Both the position numbers and the translations under genes were made by a program. A stretch of DNA of 64,000 nt, taken from positions 1,240,001-1,304,000 of the forward strand of contig NZ_CP187926.1 of assembly GCF_049933045.1 (NCBI RefSeq). Reading direction: 5' to 3'. Under the pieces are notes generated by a model, which had not been told where the DNA came from, searched no databases, and saw only the letters and a list, made by a program, of their open reading frames with translations. This stretch comes from Pseudocolwellia sp049933045 (GTDB lineage: Bacteria > Pseudomonadota > Gammaproteobacteria > Enterobacterales > Alteromonadaceae). Shown here piece by piece: positions 1 to 8,764 of the stretch; within the stretch, counting starts at the first letter, position 1; each line of letters opens with the position of its first letter.

Positions 1-824
1 GTGCAGTACAAGGTCAATATTCAATTGATATAAGAGCAGTACTTCAAGAGGCTTGGGCTTTAACTAAAATATCAAGGTTATCTATTGTGATAGGTGCATT
101 AATTTGCATGTTTTTATCTATGGTTATTGTTTTGGTAACAAGCCAGTATTTAGGTGGGGTTGAGAGCGCATTAAAAGATATGAAAGCTCAATACATTATT
201 AATGTATTAGTTACCTTAGCTATTTCTCCATTTATCGCTGGCATTGAAATGATGGGCGTTTTTCATGCCGTTGGTTTAAAAACACAGCCTAAATTAGTAT
301 TCGCTTTTTTAAGTAAAGGCGCCATTATTGCGATATGTGCATTGTTATCCTCAACCTTGTCGTCACTCGGTTTTAATTTGTTAATCTTACCAGGCATCTT
401 TTTATTAGTGACTTTATCGCTAACGGTTCCGTTAGTTGTTGAGAAAAATATGATGCCGATAAAAGCGATTATCCTCAGTGTTAAATCGCTACGTTTTCAG
501 TTTTTCAAATTACTCGCTATTTACGGAATCTTAGCGATGATTTTAATTATTTCGATTTTCCCTTTACTTGCCATGATGAATTCAGGTTTTGAAATGATTG
601 GCATCGTATTTTTATGTTTTGTTCTTACTTATTTAACGCCACTTTTTTACAACACTAAAGGTATTTTATATCGCGAAATTTTTGGTATTAAAGTGAATAC
701 GTCAGAAGCACCTGCTGGAAGTCATACTGATAACGATGATGATAATCATGATAGTGGTGATAATGACAGTAGCGATAATGACAGTAACAATAGTAATGGC
801 AATAACGGCAGCTTCACGGCTTAA
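1..824 (+). CDS. Multi-pass membrane protein, 5' end cut by window edge
   Basis: The reading frame is already open at base 3 and runs without a stop to 824, so the gene starts upstream of the window; the GTG at 87 is inside it. The visible part has about five or six hydrophobic helices and a segment around LPGIFLLVTLSL followed by a P-L-V-V-E and K-A-I-x-S-V pattern, reminiscent of the YciC/DUF975 type of uncharacterised membrane proteins (a resemblance, not a firm assignment). The last 35 residues are a low-complexity tail of Asp, Asn, Ser and Gly encoded by imperfect GATAATGACAGT repeats. Function unknown. A good terminator hairpin follows. Confidence 0.7.
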   Translation, partial: AVQGQYSIDIRAVLQEAWALTKISRLSIVIGALICMFLSMVIVLVTSQYLGGVESALKDMKAQYIINVLVTLAISPFIAGIEMMGVFHAVGLKTQPKLVFAFLSKGAIIAICALLSSTLSSLGFNLLILPGIFLLVTLSLTVPLVVEKNMMPIKAIILSVKSLRFQFFKLLAIYGILAMILIISIFPLLAMMNSGFEMIGIVFLCFVLTYLTPLFYNTKGILYREIFGIKVNTSEAPAGSHTDNDDDNHDSGDNDSSDNDSNNSNGNNGSFTA

Positions 825-895
825 AGTGTTAACTTCTCGGTATATTTAAAGTTGACTCTTAAGTGAATCTTTTGAATTAATGAGATTGTTAAAAT

Positions 896-934
896 AAAAA
901 GCTATTTATGTGTGAACATAAATAGCTTTTTTTT
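896..934 (+). terminator. Rho-independent terminator after the membrane protein gene
   Basis: A stem AAAGCTATTTATG / CATAAATAGCTTT with a short loop is followed by a run of eight T. It lies about 70 bp after the stop codon of the upstream gene. Confidence 0.85.
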
Positions 935-939
935 ATATA

Positions 940-1302
940 ATACCAAACGGATTAATTTATTGCTCACTTAGCGAGAATTTAAAGGCTTAGAGGCACAGGT
1001 TCATAGTTCCAGACTGAACCTAAGCACCTACATCCATGTAGGCGAGGCATTGATTGAAGAGAATGGTTATTCTCGGTAACTGCTCCTGCGTTACCCTAAT
1101 GTCCTACATCCATGTAGGAACCTTGTCAAAATCAATAACGCGGCATATGAGCCTTTAAATTCTCGCCCTTCGGGAGCTCATTAGCAAACTGATAACATCA
1201 CAAAATTAAAAAAATATAGAATAACTATGTTTAATCAATTTTGCTTGTTCTAAGCTTGCTAATGTAGTTCTAAGTTGCTCAATAAATTAATCCGTTTGGT
1301 AT
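940..1302. repeat. MITE-like element, 363 bp, with 23-bp terminal inverted repeats
   Basis: The ends 940-962 and 1280-1302 are perfect inverted copies of each other (starting ATACCAAACGGATT). A second, nested inverted pair GCGAGAATTTAAAGGCT (970-986) / AGCCTTTAAATTCTCGC (1150-1166) lies inside, along with two direct copies of CCTACATCCATGTAGG-like palindromes near 1030 and 1105. There is no coding capacity. The structure fits a non-autonomous miniature transposable element inserted between the membrane protein gene and the 3' end of ttcA. No clear target duplication longer than TA can be seen. Confidence 0.75.
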
Positions 1303-1344
1303 AAGGTGTTTTGGAGCTTAACTCATGAATGAAGTGACTGAGTG

Positions 1345-2310
1345 CTACTTTACCTGCACTATATCAATAGAGTTAGTGTCTGGCTCGTTTGACATGATAT
1401 TGTCTGTTGAAATCACTTGAGGAACTTGTAGTGTGATCTCTTCACGGTCAAAAGCAATATCGCCACCATTAATAACGCCCGAATCTTTAGAAATACTCTT
1501 AAAGTCAAACAATTCACTGTCACACATATGAGAAGGTACAATGTTTTTCATGGCTGTGAACATAGACTCAATTCGTCCAGGGTGATTTATATTCCAATCA
1601 TTTAACATCTTTTTAATGTTTTGACGTTCGAGGTTTGGCTGAGAACCACATAAATTACAAGGTATGATAGGGAAGTTTTTAAGCGCTGCGTACTGTATCA
1701 ACTCTTCTTCTTTACAAAAGGCGAGAGGTCTAATAACAACATGTTCGCCATTATCTGAAACAAGTTTAGCAGGCATAGACTTAATCTTACCGCCATGAAA
1801 CATATTCAACATCATGGTTTCAATCATATCGTCTCTATGATGACCAAGTGCTACTTTTGTTGCTCCAATTTCTTTAGCCGTTCTATATAAAATAGCGCGT
1901 CTTAAACGTGAACATAAACTACATGTGGTTTTGCCTTCAGGTATTTTGTCGGTAACGATAGAGTAGGTATCTTCTTCTACAACTTTATATTCAACGCCTA
2001 AAGCTTCTAAATACTCAGGTAAAATATGTTCAGGAAAGTCTGGTTGCTTTTGATCTAAATTAACGGCAACTAAATCAAATTTAATAGGCGCTAAACTTTG
2101 CAATATCATCAGGATAGAAAGCATCGCGTAGCTATCTTTACCTCCAGATAAACACACCATTATTTTATCGCCATCTTCAATCATGTTGTATTCGGCAATT
2201 GCTTGACCCACATGACGACGCAAACGTTTTTCTAACTTTGATAATTGCGTAGCTTGAGCAGCCGTTAATTTTTTAATGGGTTGTTGAAATGTAGTAGATA
2301 AAGGCTTCAT
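1345..2310 (-). CDS. ttcA: tRNA 2-thiocytidine biosynthesis protein TtcA
   Basis: TtcA thiolates cytidine-32 in certain tRNAs, using ATP to activate the base and an iron-sulfur cluster to carry sulfur, in the cytoplasm. The 321-residue protein has the PP-loop ATP motif SGGKDSY near residue 55, the CSLC pair near 131-134 and the CNLC pair near 218-221 that bind the cluster, and GHHRDDMIET, all diagnostic. The length is slightly longer than E. coli TtcA because of a non-conserved C-terminal tail. The gene stands alone, flanked on both sides by MITE-like repeats. Confidence 0.95.
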   Translation of the reverse strand: MKPLSTTFQQPIKKLTAAQATQLSKLEKRLRRHVGQAIAEYNMIEDGDKIMVCLSGGKDSYAMLSILMILQSLAPIKFDLVAVNLDQKQPDFPEHILPEYLEALGVEYKVVEEDTYSIVTDKIPEGKTTCSLCSRLRRAILYRTAKEIGATKVALGHHRDDMIETMMLNMFHGGKIKSMPAKLVSDNGEHVVIRPLAFCKEEELIQYAALKNFPIIPCNLCGSQPNLERQNIKKMLNDWNINHPGRIESMFTAMKNIVPSHMCDSELFDFKSISKDSGVINGGDIAFDREEITLQVPQVISTDNIMSNEPDTNSIDIVQVK

Positions 2311-2451
2311 AAATGATCTCGAGTTAATAACGGGCGCATTATACCTAAAGGTAAATGTTTTAGGAACTAGCGATAAAAACTATTGAAGTTTTGTGCGGAG
2401 AAGTGAGTGTATTAAGGTTATAAAATAAGGAGAAAATACTGAAAGTAACTC

Positions 2452-2732
2452 TAGGGTCTGTTGATCTTTCGAGATTGTTTTTACAGCAAGGTGTTTGATA
2501 TTTAGACAAGGCGAAGTCTGTGACGTGTAGCTAGCTACTCGAACAGACGATAACGCTCTGTCTATCCAAAGTTAGGAATTTCAAACACATGCTGCCCTTT
2601 GGGTTCATTTAAAACGAATTTACTCATTGCTGTTCGCTTTTTTAATAGAATAACTATTAGACAAATCTCACATCGCGATTAAATCCGTTTTAAATTGAAT
2701 AAAATTTAACCCTGAAAGATCAACAGACCCTA
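2452..2732. repeat. Second MITE-like element, about 281 bp, with 19-bp inverted ends
   Basis: TAGGGTCTGTTGATCTTTC at 2452-2470 is repeated in inverted orientation at 2714-2732. The interior has no open frame of note. Its ends differ from those of the element at 940-1302, so it is a different family. It fills most of the 469-bp gap between ttcA and the next gene. Confidence 0.75.
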
Positions 2733-2779
2733 ACTAACATACATTTTGAATTAACCAGAGTTTGAATAATACCGACAGC

Positions 2780-3244
2780 TTACTTTTTATCTATTTTTGC
2801 TTTTTTAAACCAAAGTCCAAAAATAACAAAAACGAAAAACATAACATGTAACCAAAACTTAGGCCCTATGGCTGTGTTTAATGGTGCTAATTCACTTAAA
2901 GGAGTAAAGGTTTCTGTAGTTACTAATTTTACTACCCATTCGTTTGCAGGAGTCGCAATTAATGTTGTGAACCAACCTAATACAATCACTTGAGCGCTGC
3001 TGACCCATAAAGAATGATTGAAGTTAAAAATAACCGTAGAGATAACAGCATAAGCGATCGAAACACAAATATGTACAAACCAAGAAACTATGAGTGCAGC
3101 ACTTTCACTGTACCCACCAAAATTAACATATGCCGCAGCATGACGAGAAGTTAACGTTGCTAAACCAAATAGTGGCTGAAAAATAATAAAGGCAATGCTA
3201 GCAATTAAGCCAACAATAAAAGCGGTGATTAAGGTGTTTTTCAT
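2780..3244 (-). CDS. Small integral membrane protein, function unknown
   Basis: A 154-residue protein with four predicted membrane helices (about residues 5-27, 48-72, 80-100, 130-147) and a short basic C-terminus (KKAKIDKK). I do not recognise a family. It starts with MKNT and the first helix could also act as a signal anchor. It is separated by 75 bp from the iron-uptake operon that follows on the same strand but has no obvious functional link to it. Confidence 0.6.
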   Translation of the reverse strand: MKNTLITAFIVGLIASIAFIIFQPLFGLATLTSRHAAAYVNFGGYSESAALIVSWFVHICVSIAYAVISTVIFNFNHSLWVSSAQVIVLGWFTTLIATPANEWVVKLVTTETFTPLSELAPLNTAIGPKFWLHVMFFVFVIFGLWFKKAKIDKK

Positions 3245-3318
3245 AGGTCTTTAATAAATTTATTAAGTTTGTATTCTTATAAGACAGAGTTGAGCCTATT
3301 TAAATTCCAAAGTATTTC

Positions 3319-3621
3319 TTATCTTTGTGCTTTAACACTATAAATAATAGCTAATATAACAATTTGTAGCGCTAAAATATTCAACCAATAAACTAATGAA
3401 ATAACATTAATATCAAGCACACATTTAAAAGACAAACACATCAGTAATGCACCTACGGCAAGTAATATATTACAGATAAGCTTGCTAGGTTGTTTTCCGA
3501 AACAAGCACAAAAATGTTTATGCATAGATAAAGATAAGGTAATTAATGCGATTGTTTGTAGTGATAGGGTGACTAACATCAAAATTACTCTGTAGTTATA
3601 CGGTTTTTGTGTTTTAACCAT
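3319..3621 (-). CDS. Small membrane protein of TonB-receptor operon (DUF3325-like)
   Basis: A 100-residue, three-to-four-helix membrane protein, the last gene of a four-gene minus-strand operon. In many proteobacteria an operon of TonB-dependent receptor, DUF3649 protein, PepSY protein and a DUF3325 protein of about this size is seen, and the order here is the same; the assignment rests mainly on that context and on length. It overlaps the end of the PepSY gene by 37 bp, which argues for translational coupling. Its exact role in iron uptake is not known. Confidence 0.6.
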   Translation of the reverse strand: MVKTQKPYNYRVILMLVTLSLQTIALITLSLSMHKHFCACFGKQPSKLICNILLAVGALLMCLSFKCVLDINVISLVYWLNILALQIVILAIIYSVKAQR

Positions 3622-5090
3622 ACCGCAGTTTTTAAGAAAGCTAAGCCCGATAGAATAATCATGACATTAAACATTAAATAAGCACCATTAAGGTGTTGAA
3701 TTGCATTTACTAAGCGTTGACTGTCTTGTAATAAATCTATAAAAGGCAGCGATAAACACAATAAGGCACATACCATTAATTGCTCGAACCATGCTTTTTT
3801 AGCTGGCCTTAAAATACTGTGTAATAAGGTAGCTAACCAAACCCATAAAAATATGTTCACTTCTAACGAAGCTCTATTTGATACATCAAGGGCTAAAAAT
3901 CTATTAGCATAAAAGTAAGCTAAAACAGCTAAGAGTAAACCAGCAAAGCCTGCAACATTTAAACATTCAACAATCTTATGACATATATGACGTTGTTTCA
4001 CTTTGGCTAAACGTTTGTTTAACCAAATTATAGAACCTGTGGCTATTAAAGCTGATGACAATAAACCTAAAATGAAGAACATCCATCTCAAAGTAACATC
4101 GGCAAAGTGCGCTTCATGTAATCCATAAAATATTCGTCTTACTTTCATTGGGGTACTTTGTTCCGGATAGCCTGGAAGAGCTTCCCCAGAGGTTGATGAA
4201 AATACTAAACGTTCAGCTTGATTCGACAAGGTATTATCTTTCACTCGATTAACGATAATTCTTCCGTTTTCACGATAAGGTTGTTCATAAGTAATATAGT
4301 CAATTTGATTTTCCCCAGTCCATTTCTGGTTTATTTGCTCTTCAATAATTGAAAAATCAGTTAAAGGTTCGGCAACAGGTGCTTGTTTATTAAGAGCAGG
4401 TAAACTTGGAAAAACCTCTTTGTTAAACTGTTTTATATTGTCAGGATAAAAATGTTGAGTGCTTGAAGGAATATAGGTGGTTACGTATATCATTAACGCG
4501 CTGCTACAAATCATTAAACAAAAGGGCAAAGTAACAATACCCATTAAAGCATGTGAGTCAGAGAGGAGTTTGCTCAGCTTAGCTTTACGTAAGGTGAAAA
4601 AATCACGGAAAAATCGACGATGTGTAAAAATACCGCTAAATAATGCTACCAACATCATCATGGCTGCAACACCTGCTATATATCTACCGCCATAACCTCT
4701 TAACTGTAATGTGTAGTGAAAAGTTCGAAAGAAATCACCGCCTTTGGTGTCTCTTACCTGAATAGGAGAAACGTCATTTAACGATAGGTTTTCTACTGTT
4801 CTTTTACGTCCATTACTCCATTGAATATATAGATGGTTACTACGACTGTCGGGTAAATAAATACGCCAACGGCTAGCATTAAGCTCACTTGACTTAAGTT
4901 GGACAATGGATTGATTAATAATACTTGTATTAGGTGTATGTTGGTTAAGTTCAGGTTTCATCCATTGACTGATTTCTTGATTGAAATAACTCAATGTCCC
5001 TGTAATAAATATAGCAAATAATAACCAGCCAATAACTAAGCCTGAGTATGTGTGAAGCCAAATCATGCATTTTCTAAAGTCAGGCTTCAT
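3585..5090 (-). CDS. PepSY-associated transmembrane protein (PiuB/FoxB-like, iron uptake)
   Basis: A 501-residue inner-membrane protein of the PepSY-TM family, which is found beside siderophore receptors and is thought to reduce or release iron from siderophores (family knowledge, not shown here). The N-terminus has the typical HTYSGLVIGWLLFAIFITGT helix, a periplasmic PepSY-type region, a second helix pair around residues 140-200 with conserved His, LHEAHFADV before the third membrane pair, and further helices to the C-terminus. It overlaps the upstream DUF3649-like gene by 11 bp and the downstream gene by 37 bp, so it is part of one transcript with them. Confidence 0.85.
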   Translation of the reverse strand: MKPDFRKCMIWLHTYSGLVIGWLLFAIFITGTLSYFNQEISQWMKPELNQHTPNTSIINQSIVQLKSSELNASRWRIYLPDSRSNHLYIQWSNGRKRTVENLSLNDVSPIQVRDTKGGDFFRTFHYTLQLRGYGGRYIAGVAAMMMLVALFSGIFTHRRFFRDFFTLRKAKLSKLLSDSHALMGIVTLPFCLMICSSALMIYVTTYIPSSTQHFYPDNIKQFNKEVFPSLPALNKQAPVAEPLTDFSIIEEQINQKWTGENQIDYITYEQPYRENGRIIVNRVKDNTLSNQAERLVFSSTSGEALPGYPEQSTPMKVRRIFYGLHEAHFADVTLRWMFFILGLLSSALIATGSIIWLNKRLAKVKQRHICHKIVECLNVAGFAGLLLAVLAYFYANRFLALDVSNRASLEVNIFLWVWLATLLHSILRPAKKAWFEQLMVCALLCLSLPFIDLLQDSQRLVNAIQHLNGAYLMFNVMIILSGLAFLKTAVWLKHKNRITTE

Positions 5091-5514
5091 AGACTACCCA
5101 TGTTAATAATGTATTGTGAATGAGACTATGTGAGTGAGTTTTAATGATTGTATCTTGGTAACTGAGAATTTGGTTCGACGTTATTGTTGACGTTATGGTT
5201 AATACGGGTTCTATCTGTTCAGAAACAAGGGGTTTGTTAGATGTAGCCATTTGATAACACAAAAGAAGTAGGGCGCAAAATATGAATAAATTGCGCCATA
5301 AACTTAATAGTGTAGGCAAACAGAAACTTAATATGATCACAATGAAATAACACAAATAACTGAGCATAGTGGTAATTAATACACTCGTCGATAATGTGTA
5401 ATTTAGCCATAAGGTTAATGCTGGAACCAGTGCAATACTAAAACCAGAAGAAATTGCATAACCACCAATAGTCGCGGTTATGCAACGTAACCATACCTGT
5501 TTCGAATGTGTCAT
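5080..5514 (-). CDS. Small membrane protein (DUF3649-like) of the iron-uptake operon
   Basis: A 144-residue protein with three to four membrane helices. The first half (GGYAISSGFSIALVPAL ... LSYLCYFIVIILSFC) resembles the short DUF3649 proteins that occur between a TonB-dependent receptor and a PepSY protein; the last 50 residues are polar and not typical. It starts 41 bp after the receptor stop codon and overlaps the PepSY gene. A role in siderophore-iron handling is inferred only from the operon. Confidence 0.65.
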   Translation of the reverse strand: MTHSKQVWLRCITATIGGYAISSGFSIALVPALTLWLNYTLSTSVLITTMLSYLCYFIVIILSFCLPTLLSLWRNLFIFCALLLLCYQMATSNKPLVSEQIEPVLTITSTITSNQILSYQDTIIKTHSHSLIHNTLLTWVVYEA

Positions 5515-5555
5515 ATTAAGTCAATGTATTTAGCGTTAAGTAAAAGTTTTTAGCA

Positions 5556-8231
5556 TTAAAAACGGTAAGTTGCCGTTACTTTTGCATTTCTACTTTCACC
5601 TGGTAAACCACCCGCATACATAGCTTTGCTGTAGTAAGTCGTGTCAGTTAGGTTGTTGATGTTTAATTGTAGATCCCAATCATTTAACTGATAACTTACA
5701 GCAGCGTCTATGATTGAATAAGATGGGATATAAGCATAAGGTAAGCCATAACCTGAAGCATATAAACTTCGCTTGTCTTCATAACTTACACCAGCACTAA
5801 ACTTCATTGGGGCAGGTAATGCGCTAAATTGATGTTGGTAACTTGTCCATAAGCGAACATACTTTAATGGGACACCTTTAGATTGTCCTTCTTCAGCATC
5901 ACCTTGCACGGTAGTAGCGTCTAAGTAAGTTGCATTGAAGTTCATGGTCCATTGTTCATTAATGGCTAAGTTTAAATCAAGTTCTGCGCCACGACTTCTG
6001 TCAGATTCATCATAGAAATACTGAGTAACATCTATATTGTAATCAGTAGCATTTTCGTTATCGTTATATAAAGGGTTACTATATCTTAGGTTAGTTCTGC
6101 TCGTTTCAAATAATACAAAAGACAGTAATAAATCTTCGTCAAAAGCTTTATATCTAAAACCTAAATCGATAGATTTTGATTCAGAATCTTCACGATCATC
6201 ACCATCAGCATCCAAACTACCTAAAATGCTATAAGCGGTGCGACCGCGAGAGTAATTAATGAAAGTAGCAAACTGTTCAGACACTTGATAATTTAAGCCG
6301 ACATTAAATGATAAACCTGAATCGTCTGTATCAAGCTCCTCACCTACGCCAGGCGCACTATCAGTACCTTTATGTTGATAGTCTTGTTCGATAGCCGTAT
6401 AAGAAACGCCAAAGCGACCCGTTAATGCATTATCAAAGTAAATGACTTCTTGGGCACTCACGCCATAGGCACTTATTGTTTTATCGTAATTAGTTTTTAA
6501 ACTAGGATCGTAATCTTCAAAATTACCTGTTGGCCAATTAGGATTTCTAATATCCAAAATATAAGGCAAGCTGCCACCACCATCAAGATCGTATATTGAA
6601 GATGATTGAACTGATGCTTCACGATGTTCATAGTTAGCGCTAATTAAATGCTCACCTGAAAAAAGACCAGAAGACCAAGTATTTGTTAGATCAATAAAGT
6701 ATTGCCACGTTTTCTCTTCTGCAAATTGTTGGCGGTATTCTTGGCGACGTGCAGCATAAGGGTATAAAACATCATCAAGAACTAATGGTGCTCTTGGATC
6801 TGCATTGATTTCACCATTTCTGTTCCAATAAATGAAATTTAAGCCACCTGTTTGACGTGTGAAATCAGATGAATAGTCACGGTATTGAACTTGATGCGTT
6901 AACATTAAGTCGCTAGAAAAATCGATATCTTGACGAACTTTAATACGGATCTCTTCACCATCATTAGGTGTGGATAATGGAGAAATTAAGCTGCCGTCAC
7001 CTAAATCGTATGGTGTAAGCCCATCGTTAGGGAGAACCGTACTTAATAACTCCGTACGTTGGGCTTCAGTTAATTGAACGCCTGTAATGCCATCGCCATC
7101 AGCGTCTGTGTCGTTCGCAAGATCTGCAATCGTTAAATCTTCAACAGGAACATTAATATCATCTAAGCTAAGGGTTCTTACAGGATCACCAACAGAATCG
7201 ATTTGAATAGAATCCTTAATGTAAGCAGCTGAAAAAAGAAACCTATTCTCTGCAGAAAGGTTATAACTTAATGAAGCGTAAAGTTCTGAACGTTCTGAGC
7301 TAAGATCTCTATAGCCATCAGACTCTTCGTAGTTAGCAACTATGCGGTAAGCTGTGTTATCTGTTAATGCCGATGTTGCATCTAAAGTTACGCCAACATT
7401 ATTCCATTGACCAACCAATGCTTTAATTTCATAACTTTCTTTTTCTTGAGGTTTTTTCTCTATTAGGTTGATGACACCACCAGCTGAACCCATACCATAA
7501 AGACCTGTTGCAGGGCCTTTTAATACTTCAACACTTTCAATATTTGTCATTGAGCGAGTAGGGTTGTAGCCATTTTCTAAATCAGCTCCACCATAAATTC
7601 CATCGTAAGTATAATTTGCCCCTAAACCACGAATAGATAAGTTATCTCCAATACCGTAATTATTACCTGCTTGTGTTAAGCCACTGATATTACGTAAGCT
7701 ATCTTGGAGGGTGGTGCTTGATTGTTCACTGAGTAATAACTTATCTACAACAACTATAGCTGCAGGGGTTTGCATCAATGTCATATTTGACTTTGTTGCT
7801 GTGCCTGACTCTAAAATCAAACGGTTATGTAATCCATAAACGCTAATGCGCTCAATTTTACTCTGGTATTTTGTAATGTTATTAGCAGGGATTGCTATGC
7901 TCGCAACTGATTCATTATTTTCTTTATCTTTTATAACTACAGTATTACTTTTTAACCACACAGCTTCTAAATTGCTATCAGCCAATAGAGCATTAATCAA
8001 TGCTCGGTTCGATTTTATCGAGTTAGTTGCCTTAGCATTACCTTTGATAACAGAAGGCTTAGCATAAATGGTAATGTTTTGAGTTTTAGCAACATCACTG
8101 AGAACATCCCTTAATGGTTCAGCTGATGATAAAGGTGTTGTTTCAGCTAGAGAGCTAGCTGAAAAAGACGCTAATATTATTGAAGTTAATAATGAAAGAG
8201 GTGCTATGTTTTTGTATTTAGAAGACATCAA
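5556..8231 (-). CDS. TonB-dependent siderophore receptor with N-terminal STN domain
   Basis: An 891-residue outer-membrane receptor of the FpvA/FecA type. Residues 1-29 are a signal peptide ending near SSLA; about 35-110 form an STN (secretin/TonB short N-terminal) domain; a plug domain follows, with the LRNISGLTQAGNN and IRGLGANYTYDGIYGG segments and VEVLKGPATGLYGMGSAGGVINL; the remainder is a 22-strand barrel ending in the typical aromatic YRF. Two Asp-rich loops look calcium-binding-like. An STN domain normally signals to a FecR-type anti-sigma factor, but no fecIR pair lies beside it. It heads the four-gene operon, with a possible Fur site upstream. Confidence 0.92.
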   Translation of the reverse strand: MMSSKYKNIAPLSLLTSIILASFSASSLAETTPLSSAEPLRDVLSDVAKTQNITIYAKPSVIKGNAKATNSIKSNRALINALLADSNLEAVWLKSNTVVIKDKENNESVASIAIPANNITKYQSKIERISVYGLHNRLILESGTATKSNMTLMQTPAAIVVVDKLLLSEQSSTTLQDSLRNISGLTQAGNNYGIGDNLSIRGLGANYTYDGIYGGADLENGYNPTRSMTNIESVEVLKGPATGLYGMGSAGGVINLIEKKPQEKESYEIKALVGQWNNVGVTLDATSALTDNTAYRIVANYEESDGYRDLSSERSELYASLSYNLSAENRFLFSAAYIKDSIQIDSVGDPVRTLSLDDINVPVEDLTIADLANDTDADGDGITGVQLTEAQRTELLSTVLPNDGLTPYDLGDGSLISPLSTPNDGEEIRIKVRQDIDFSSDLMLTHQVQYRDYSSDFTRQTGGLNFIYWNRNGEINADPRAPLVLDDVLYPYAARRQEYRQQFAEEKTWQYFIDLTNTWSSGLFSGEHLISANYEHREASVQSSSIYDLDGGGSLPYILDIRNPNWPTGNFEDYDPSLKTNYDKTISAYGVSAQEVIYFDNALTGRFGVSYTAIEQDYQHKGTDSAPGVGEELDTDDSGLSFNVGLNYQVSEQFATFINYSRGRTAYSILGSLDADGDDREDSESKSIDLGFRYKAFDEDLLLSFVLFETSRTNLRYSNPLYNDNENATDYNIDVTQYFYDESDRSRGAELDLNLAINEQWTMNFNATYLDATTVQGDAEEGQSKGVPLKYVRLWTSYQHQFSALPAPMKFSAGVSYEDKRSLYASGYGLPYAYIPSYSIIDAAVSYQLNDWDLQLNINNLTDTTYYSKAMYAGGLPGESRNAKVTATYRF

Positions 8232-8283
8232 TGTTTACCCTAAATTTTGCATTAAATGGTGGTGTAGTTTTAATTGCGCGAAT

Positions 8284-8302
8284 GGTAATGATTGTTATTT
8301 AG
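8284..8302 (-). promoter_or_regulatory. Possible Fur box upstream of the TonB receptor operon
   Basis: The 19-mer GGTAATGATTGTTATTTAG matches 12 of 19 positions of the Fur consensus and lies 53 bp before the receptor start codon. The location is right for iron repression; the match alone is moderate. The rest of the 8232-8764 gap is AT-rich and shows nothing else that I can support. Confidence 0.4.
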
Positions 8303-8764
8303 ATTGTCAATGGTAAGAGTGATATTTAATGTTTTTTGCTAAACTTAAAATTATTTAGATAGATTCCCTTTGATAAGTGTGAGGTTAAATGACTGTCATT
8401 AGTTTCTTAAAAAGAGCGGGTAACCAAAATGCATCATTGTATTTACCGACTATAAACACTGTTGTTAAAACTAAATGTTCAACCATTCATATATCATATC
8501 GTCTTGAAATATTAACTAATTTCTGAATGTTGAAGAAATATGACTAAAGATGTAATCTAACGAAGTTCTATATCTTAATATTGCTATACTTAGATATATA
8601 AAGTACGTAAGTTAATATTTCCCATAAGTTAAGACTCAAACTTTATAGAACACGTTCTGTTTATGAATATAAATAGAACTAAAACTAAACCTTTCTCCGC
8701 TATGAACTCAGATATGCAATGCATATAAAATGACGGGATGTATTTTGTTAGGATTAACGATGAT

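Noticed and set aside
8738..8764. Earlier ATG for the MshQ-like protein
   Set aside because: It adds nine residues (MYFVRINDD) in front of a good signal peptide and has a poorer ribosome site than the ATG at 8765.
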